Below, one piece after another: positions 15,132 to 19,466 of a stretch of DNA of 19,466 nt; positions within the stretch are counted from its first letter, which is position 1, and the number at the start of each line of letters is the position of its first letter. Below the pieces are notes generated by a model that was given only the letters and a program-made list of their open reading frames with translations, was not told the DNA's origin and did no database searches. Position numbers and translations under genes: made by a program. Location of the stretch: assembly GCA_947565865.1 (NCBI GenBank), contig CANOHT010000048.1, positions 1 through 19,466 of the forward strand. The letters run 5' to 3'. This DNA comes from an uncultured Clostridia bacterium (GTDB lineage: Bacteria > Bacillota > Clostridia > Christensenellales > Aristaeellaceae).

Positions 15132-16529
15132 TTGGCAGACAAGCATACGGGCATTGTCGCCCAGGTCATGGGACCTGTGGTGGATGTTCGTTTTGACAAC
15201 GGCGGCCTTCCGCCGATTCATAATGCGCTCACGGTCATGATCGGCCAGCGTCAGCTGACCTGCGAGGTGGCCCAGCATATCGGTGACAACACGGTGCGCT
15301 GTATCGCGATGGCGTCCACTGACGGACTCCAGCGGGATTCGGTGGTGATCGATACCGGTACGACCATCAGCGTGCCCGTGGGCAGGCAAACCCTGGGACG
15401 CATTTTCAACGTCCTGGGCGATGTGGTGGACAACGGCCCGGAGGTTCAGGGCGAGCGCTGGGACATCCACCGTCCCGCCCCGGCCTACGACGAGCTGTCC
15501 ACCTCCACGGAGATTCTGGAGACGGGCATCAAGGTGATCGACCTGATCTGCCCTTATTCCAAGGGCGGCAAGATCGGTCTTTTCGGCGGCGCCGGCGTGG
15601 GCAAGACCGTGCTGATTATGGAGTTGATCAACAACATCGCCAAGCAGCATAACGGCCTGTCTGTTTTCACAGGTGTAGGCGAGCGCACCCGCGAGGGAAA
15701 CGACCTGTACAATGAAATGAAGGAATCCGGCGTACTGGCCAACACTGCCCTGGTGTACGGCCAGATGAACGAGCCTCCGGGAGCCCGTATGCGCGTGGGT
15801 CTGTCCGGCCTGACCATGGCGGAATATTTCCGCGACCAGGAAGGCCAGGATGTGCTGCTCTTCATCGACAACATCTACCGCTTTACCCAGGCTGGCTCCG
15901 AGGTGTCGGCATTGCTGGGACGCATGCCCTCAGCCGTGGGTTATCAGCCGACGCTGGCTACGGAGATGGGCGCGCTTCAGGAGCGCATTACCTCCACCCG
16001 CAAGGGCTCCATTACCTCCGTGCAGGCGGTGTATGTGCCCGCGGATGACCTGACCGACCCTGCGCCCGCTACGACCTTCTCGCATCTGGACGCCACGACG
16101 GTGCTTTCTCGCGCCATCGCTTCGCAGGGCATCTATCCCGCGGTAGATCCGTTGGAATCCACCAGCCGGATCCTCTCGCCGGAGGTAGTGGGCGAGGAGC
16201 ATTACCGCGTGGCTCGCGAGGTGCAGCGTATTCTTCAGCGCTACACGGAGCTGATGGATATTATCGCCATCATGGGCATGGATGAGCTGTCCGATGAGGA
16301 CAAGCTGCTGGTGGGCCGCGCCCGTAAGATTCAGCGCTTCCTGTCTCAGCCTTTCTCTGTGTCTGAGAAGTTTACTGGCTTTGAGGGCGTGTATGTGCCC
16401 ATCAGCGAGACCATCCGCGGCTTCCGCGAGATCATCGATGGCAAGCATGATGATCTGCCTGAGTCCGCTTTCCTCTTTGCGGGCACCATTGACGATGCTG
16501 TGGCCAAGGCGAAGAAGGTGCAGGCATGA
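15132..16529 (+). CDS. atpD: ATP synthase F1 subunit beta
   Basis: This is the catalytic subunit, 465 residues. Walker A GGAGVGKT lies at 152-159, GERTREGNDLY follows, Walker B is in VLLFIDN, and the SALLGRMPSAVGYQPTL block is near-consensus. The lever motif DELSEED reads DELSDED at 384-390. The start is TTG at 15132, with AAGGGGG (15117-15123) eight bases upstream; the next residues (ADKHTGIVAQVMGPVVDV) match the family and no ATG fits. A 39-base gap separates it from atpG, the largest within the F1 part of the operon. Its stop overlaps the atpC start (ATGA). Confidence 0.98.
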   Translation: MADKHTGIVAQVMGPVVDVRFDNGGLPPIHNALTVMIGQRQLTCEVAQHIGDNTVRCIAMASTDGLQRDSVVIDTGTTISVPVGRQTLGRIFNVLGDVVDNGPEVQGERWDIHRPAPAYDELSTSTEILETGIKVIDLICPYSKGGKIGLFGGAGVGKTVLIMELINNIAKQHNGLSVFTGVGERTREGNDLYNEMKESGVLANTALVYGQMNEPPGARMRVGLSGLTMAEYFRDQEGQDVLLFIDNIYRFTQAGSEVSALLGRMPSAVGYQPTLATEMGALQERITSTRKGSITSVQAVYVPADDLTDPAPATTFSHLDATTVLSRAIASQGIYPAVDPLESTSRILSPEVVGEEHYRVAREVQRILQRYTELMDIIAIMGMDELSDEDKLLVGRARKIQRFLSQPFSVSEKFTGFEGVYVPISETIRGFREIIDGKHDDLPESAFLFAGTIDDAVAKAKKVQA

Positions 16530-16789
16530 GCACCTTTCAGCTGACCATCTCATCTCCCGACGGCAACCTTTTTGCCGGCGAGGTACAGCGGATTACGCTT
16601 CGCGGCGCGGAAGGCGATTTGGCGGTGCTGGCGGGGCATATCCCCTTTATCACGTCGGTTAAGGCAGGGGATTGCGTCCTGCATATGCCTGATGGCGCGG
16701 TGAAACGCGGCCATACCGGCGGAGGCCTGCTGACGGTGGATCAAGCTGCTGTGACCTTCCTGACCAGCGACTTGACCTGGAACGCATGA
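16526..16789 (+). CDS. atpC: ATP synthase F1 subunit epsilon, short form without C-terminal helices
   Basis: This is a central-stalk subunit with only 87 residues, against about 130-138 in most bacteria. The N-terminal beta-sandwich domain is complete (FQLTISSPDG, LRGAEGDLAVLAGHIPF, GGLLTVDQAAVTFL). The stop falls at the domain boundary, so the two inhibitory C-terminal helices are absent. The stop is six bases before the terminator stem, leaving no room for a frameshifted tail. It is translationally coupled to atpD through ATGA. Short epsilon forms are known elsewhere, for example in green sulfur bacteria, so this is probably genuine. Confidence 0.93.
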   Translation: MSTFQLTISSPDGNLFAGEVQRITLRGAEGDLAVLAGHIPFITSVKAGDCVLHMPDGAVKRGHTGGGLLTVDQAAVTFLTSDLTWNA

Positions 16790-16795
16790 TGCTTT

Positions 16796-16833
16796 GCACC
16801 CCTGGGGCTTTTGCCTTCGGGGTGCTTTTGTTT
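16796..16833 (+). terminator. Intrinsic terminator of the atp operon
   Basis: The arms GCACCCC (16796-16802) and GGGGTGC (16819-16825) pair perfectly, with an inner GGC/GCC helix and TTTT loop. TTTTGTTT (16826-16833) follows. It starts six bases after the atpC stop. Confidence 0.92.
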
Positions 16834-16873
16834 GGGGTCTATGATACATGAGGATGATAATTTGGCGTTAGCC

Positions 16874-16902
16874 TTGCGTTGCGGGGCGGATTCAGCTATA
16901 CT
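16874..16902 (+). promoter_or_regulatory. Sigma-A promoter of wecB
   Basis: TTGCGT (16874-16879) and TATACT (16897-16902) are separated by 17 bases. The start would be near 16909, about 40 bases before the wecB ATG. Confidence 0.82.
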
Positions 16903-16949
16903 ATAGAAGTGCGGCTATCGGCCGACAATAGCGGCGGGGAGTTAGGGCA

Positions 16950-18080
16950 ATGAAGAAAGTTATGCTGGTCTTTGGCACACGGCCCGAGGCCATCAAAATG
17001 TGTCCGCTGGTCAATGAATTGAAGCGGCGGCCAGCGTTGAAGACCGTCGTTTGCGTAACAGGACAGCACCGGCAGATGCTGGATCAGGTGCTGACTGCCT
17101 TTCAGGTGATACCGGATCATGATCTGTCCATCATGAAGGCCAACCAGGATCTGTTTGACGTGACGACGGGCATCCTGCTGCGCATCAAGGCTGTGCTGGA
17201 GGTGGAGCGGCCTGACATCGTGCTGGTGCATGGGGATACGTCCACCACCTTTGTGACGGCGCTGGCCTGCTACTATTTGCAAATACCGGTAGGTCATGTG
17301 GAAGCCGGGCTGCGTACCTACAACATACATTCGCCCTACCCGGAGGAGTTCAACCGCCAGGCGGTGGGCATTGTGGCCCGGTATCATTTCGCGCCAACAG
17401 CCATGTCTCGGGACAACCTTTTGCGGGAGGGCAAAGCGCCGGAAAGTGTTTTTGTGACGGGCAATACGGCCATTGACGCGCTGCAGACCACGGTTCGGGC
17501 GGGATATGCCCATCCTGAGCTGGACTGGGCCAAGGACAGCCGGCTGATTCTGCTGACGGCCCATCGCAGGGAGAACCTGGGAGCGCCGATGCGCCACATG
17601 TTCCGGGCCATCCGCCGTATGGTGGATGAGCATGACGATCTGAAGGTCATTTATCCCATTCACATGAATCCTGTGGTGCGCCAGGCCGCGGCGGATATCT
17701 TTGGCGGCCATGAGCGCTTCCATATGATCGAACCGCTGGATGTGATGGACTTCCACAATTTTATGGCCCGAAGCTACCTGATTCTTACCGACAGCGGCGG
17801 TATTCAGGAGGAAGCGCCCAGCCTGGGCAAGCCGGTGCTGGTGATGCGCGATACCACCGAGCGGCCTGAAGGCGTGGCGGCGGGAACGCTGAAGCTGGTG
17901 GGAACGGATGAGGCAACCATCTATGCCGAGTTTAAGCGCCTTTTGACCGACGCCGAGGCCTATCATGCCATGGCCCACGCCTGCAATCCCTATGGCGACG
18001 GTCATGCCTGCCAGCGAATCGCGGATATTCTCTGCCAGGGAAAAATGGAAGATCGCTCTTGCGTTCCGCTGAAGTCATAA
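16950..18080 (+). CDS. wecB: UDP-N-acetylglucosamine 2-epimerase (non-hydrolysing)
   Basis: This enzyme interconverts UDP-GlcNAc and UDP-ManNAc, supplying ManNAc units for teichoic acid, capsule or other surface polymers; it is cytoplasmic with a GT-B-like fold. The N-terminus VMLVFGTRPEAIKM is diagnostic. Active-site residues are at the expected places: Asp96 (HGDTST), Glu118 (VEAGLR), Glu132 (PEEFNR) and His205 (TAHRREN). The C-terminal half has the TDSGGIQEEAP signature of nucleotide binding. The 376-residue length is typical. ATG 16950 is preceded by GGGGAGTTAGGG. It has its own promoter; the GH105 gene begins 59 bases after its stop with no terminator between, so the two may be cotranscribed. 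Confidence 0.95.
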   Translation: MKKVMLVFGTRPEAIKMCPLVNELKRRPALKTVVCVTGQHRQMLDQVLTAFQVIPDHDLSIMKANQDLFDVTTGILLRIKAVLEVERPDIVLVHGDTSTTFVTALACYYLQIPVGHVEAGLRTYNIHSPYPEEFNRQAVGIVARYHFAPTAMSRDNLLREGKAPESVFVTGNTAIDALQTTVRAGYAHPELDWAKDSRLILLTAHRRENLGAPMRHMFRAIRRMVDEHDDLKVIYPIHMNPVVRQAAADIFGGHERFHMIEPLDVMDFHNFMARSYLILTDSGGIQEEAPSLGKPVLVMRDTTERPEGVAAGTLKLVGTDEATIYAEFKRLLTDAEAYHAMAHACNPYGDGHACQRIADILCQGKMEDRSCVPLKS

Positions 18081-18139
18081 TATTCTGCGTTCACCAAGCC
18101 GCAGCGATAAACCGTTCATATATGAAGGAGGAAAATGCC

Positions 18140-19225
18140 ATGAATACCGAAGCACGTCGTCCCTTGTCCTACGCCAAGGAAGCCTGTGATACCCTGATGC
18201 GCAAGTTTGCCCCGGAGGATCTGCCGCCTAAACCGCAGTTCCACTACCATCAGGGCGTGTTTCTTTCGGGCATGCAGAAGACCTACCGCCTCTGCGGCGA
18301 GGAAAAGTATAACGCCTACCTGAAAGCCTATGTGGACGCTTATATTGACGGCGAGGGCAACGTCCTGCACTGCAACAGCGGCTCCATGGATGATATTATG
18401 CCCGGTATCCTTCTGTACGACCTGTATGAGCAGACGGGCGATCCGCGCTATAAGAAGGCCCTTGACACGTTAGTGGGCTATATCATCGACTTCCGCCGAA
18501 ATCCGGAAGGCGGCTTCTGGCACAAGGATGTCCGGCCAAACCAGATGTGGCTGGACGGGCTGTACATGGGTGGCCCTATCTGCGCACAGTACGGCAAGGT
18601 CTTCAACCGTCCCTTGTGCTTTGAGGTTTGCGCGTATCAGGCGCTGCTGATGGAAGCCCGAACCAAGGATGAAAAGACGGGGCTGTTATATCATGCCTAC
18701 GATCAGTCCCACGCCATGGACTGGTGCGACGACAAGGGCCGTTCGGCTGAATTCTGGGGCCGCAGCATTGGCTGGGTGCCGGTTGCCATCGAGGACGAGC
18801 TGGATTTCATCCCGGAGGATTTTGCCCCCCGCAAGGAAATGATTCGCATGACCACCGATTTGCTCAAGGCGCTGATTCCTTATCAGGACGAGAAGACGGG
18901 CCTGTGGTATCAGGTGGTCGATAAGGGCGACGACCCCCGCAACTGGCTGGAAACCTCCTGCTCCTGCCTGTATGTGGCGGCGCTGTGCAAGGCTGTGCGC
19001 AAGGGTTATCTGGACAAGGCTTACCTCCAGTTCGCCAGGAAGGGCTACGAAGGCGTTATCAGCCGCCTGAAGTGGGACGAGAAGGGCATTATCATTGACG
19101 GCGTGTGCATCGGCACCGGCGTGGGGGATTATGAGCATTATCTGGCTCGGCCCACCAGCGCCAACGATCTCCACGGTATGGGCGCCTTCATCCTGATGTG
19201 CCAGGAAGCGGAACAGGTGCTGTAA
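18140..19225 (+). CDS. GH105 unsaturated glycuronyl (rhamnogalacturonyl) hydrolase
   Basis: This enzyme removes the 4,5-unsaturated galacturonic acid left at the non-reducing end by pectate or rhamnogalacturonan lyases. The 361-residue protein matches family GH105 (YteR/YesR type), an alpha6/alpha6 barrel. Visible motifs are HYHQGVFLSGM near 33-43, SMDDIMPGILLYDLY, QMWLDGLYMGGP with Asp139 in the place of the catalytic Asp of YteR, FWGRSIGWV, and a C-terminal GTGVGDYEHYLARP. There is no signal peptide, so it acts inside the cell on imported oligosaccharides. ATG 18140 has AAGGAGG eight bases upstream; an in-frame ATG at 18122 lies before that SD and is rejected. The family is firm, the exact substrate less so. 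Confidence 0.93.
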   Translation: MNTEARRPLSYAKEACDTLMRKFAPEDLPPKPQFHYHQGVFLSGMQKTYRLCGEEKYNAYLKAYVDAYIDGEGNVLHCNSGSMDDIMPGILLYDLYEQTGDPRYKKALDTLVGYIIDFRRNPEGGFWHKDVRPNQMWLDGLYMGGPICAQYGKVFNRPLCFEVCAYQALLMEARTKDEKTGLLYHAYDQSHAMDWCDDKGRSAEFWGRSIGWVPVAIEDELDFIPEDFAPRKEMIRMTTDLLKALIPYQDEKTGLWYQVVDKGDDPRNWLETSCSCLYVAALCKAVRKGYLDKAYLQFARKGYEGVISRLKWDEKGIIIDGVCIGTGVGDYEHYLARPTSANDLHGMGAFILMCQEAEQVL

Positions 19226-19231
19226 ACGATC

Positions 19232-19270
19232 AAAGGGGACGGAGGGTCATCGGGCGCTTCGTCCTTTTTT
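19232..19270 (+). terminator. Intrinsic terminator after the GH105 gene
   Basis: AAAGGGGACG (19232-19241) can pair with CGTCCTTTTT (19260-19269) over 10 bp, including two G-U pairs, with the T run overlapping the stem end (19265-19270). It lies six bases after the stop codon. Confidence 0.75.
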
Positions 19271-19312
19271 CCGGCGCAGAAAATCTTTGAATATCAAACC
19301 ATCAAAAAAACC

Positions 19313-19341
19313 TTGCTAAATATCCCATTATCCTGTATACT
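19313..19341 (+). promoter_or_regulatory. Sigma-A promoter of the last, partial gene
   Basis: TTGCTA (19313-19318) and TATACT (19336-19341) are separated by 17 bases in an AT-rich stretch. Transcription would start near 19348, leaving a leader of about 87 bases. Confidence 0.82.
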
Positions 19342-19342
19342 A

Positions 19343-19434
19343 AGAATGACCCTGACCGGAAGGGTATCTTTGACATGGCGAGGTTAGCCGCGGGATTCCC
19401 TGGGAACAATCCGGCACAAGGAGGTAGGTAGACC
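19343..19434 (+). promoter_or_regulatory. Structured 5' leader, possible regulatory RNA
   Basis: Two hairpins can be drawn. ACCCT (19349-19353) pairs with AGGGT (19361-19365) around the loop GACCGGA. GCC and GGATT (19387-19389, 19393-19397) pair with AATCC and GGC (19408-19415), leaving a 3-base bulge. The second ends three bases before the AAGGAGG at 19418-19424, so it could influence translation. It matches no riboswitch class that I can recognise. Confidence 0.4.
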
Positions 19435-19466
19435 ATGGAATGTAAAATCAAAAACGATGTTGGCAC
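19435..19466 (+). CDS. Start of an unidentified gene, cut by the window edge
   Basis: ATG at 19435 has AAGGAGG (19418-19424) ten bases upstream and a promoter and leader before it, so a real gene almost certainly begins here. Only ten codons are present (MECKIKNDVG). This is too little to identify a family. Confidence 0.7.
   Translation, partial: MECKIKNDVG

Overview
The window reads as chromosomal DNA from a GC-rich anaerobic member of the Firmicutes, most likely class Clostridia. The basis is strong Shine-Dalgarno (SD) sites, sigma-A type promoters, an RbgA/YlqF GTPase, an AtpI-like subunit typical of clostridial atp operons, a sodium-type ATP synthase c subunit, and pectin-fragment hydrolases suggesting a gut or rumen habitat. 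The placement is inference; no rRNA or marker phylogeny is available here.

Layout. (1) At 156-356 a tRNA-Ser(GGA) gene lies on the minus strand, with a full-consensus promoter and its own terminator. (2) At 518-6544 is a tightly packed plus-strand operon: rbgA (ribosome assembly GTPase), rnhB (RNase HII), a YraN family protein, and a 1379-residue membrane protein. The last joins a signal peptide, a carbohydrate-binding-like domain, a Gpi18-like GT-C module, a discoidin-like domain and a GT39 (PMT) module. A strong terminator follows. (3) At 6689-8221 is a YifB/ComM family AAA+ ATPase; a palindromic hairpin separates it from the convergent gene. (4) At 8289-9689 on the minus strand is a GH4 glycosidase whose CHEV motif points to alpha-galacturonidase (LplD type). 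(5) At 10039-16789 is a complete F1Fo ATP synthase operon in the order I-B-E-F-H-A-G-D-C. It has a near-consensus promoter and a palindromic operator-like site upstream, and a terminator downstream. (6) At 16950-19225 are a UDP-GlcNAc 2-epimerase with its own promoter and a GH105 unsaturated glycuronyl hydrolase, then a terminator. (7) From 19313 to the end are a promoter, a leader of about 90 bases able to form hairpins, and the first 10 codons of an unidentified gene.

How the genes fit together. The GH4 and GH105 enzymes would act on galacturonic-acid-containing oligosaccharides left from pectin or rhamnogalacturonan, although they are not in one operon. The ATP synthase c subunit carries two membrane carboxylates (Glu33 and Glu66) plus Thr67, Thr68 and Tyr71. 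This is the pattern of the two-carboxylate Na+ rotor described in Fusobacterium nucleatum. Its epsilon subunit has only 87 residues and lacks the inhibitory C-terminal helices. The epimerase supplies UDP-ManNAc for surface polymers, and the large GT-C protein probably glycosylates something outside the membrane.

No CRISPR array, insertion sequence, prophage or defence system is visible. The most unusual items are the multi-domain GT-C fusion placed between two housekeeping genes, the c/epsilon features of the ATP synthase, the operator upstream of the atp promoter, and the structured leader at the right edge.
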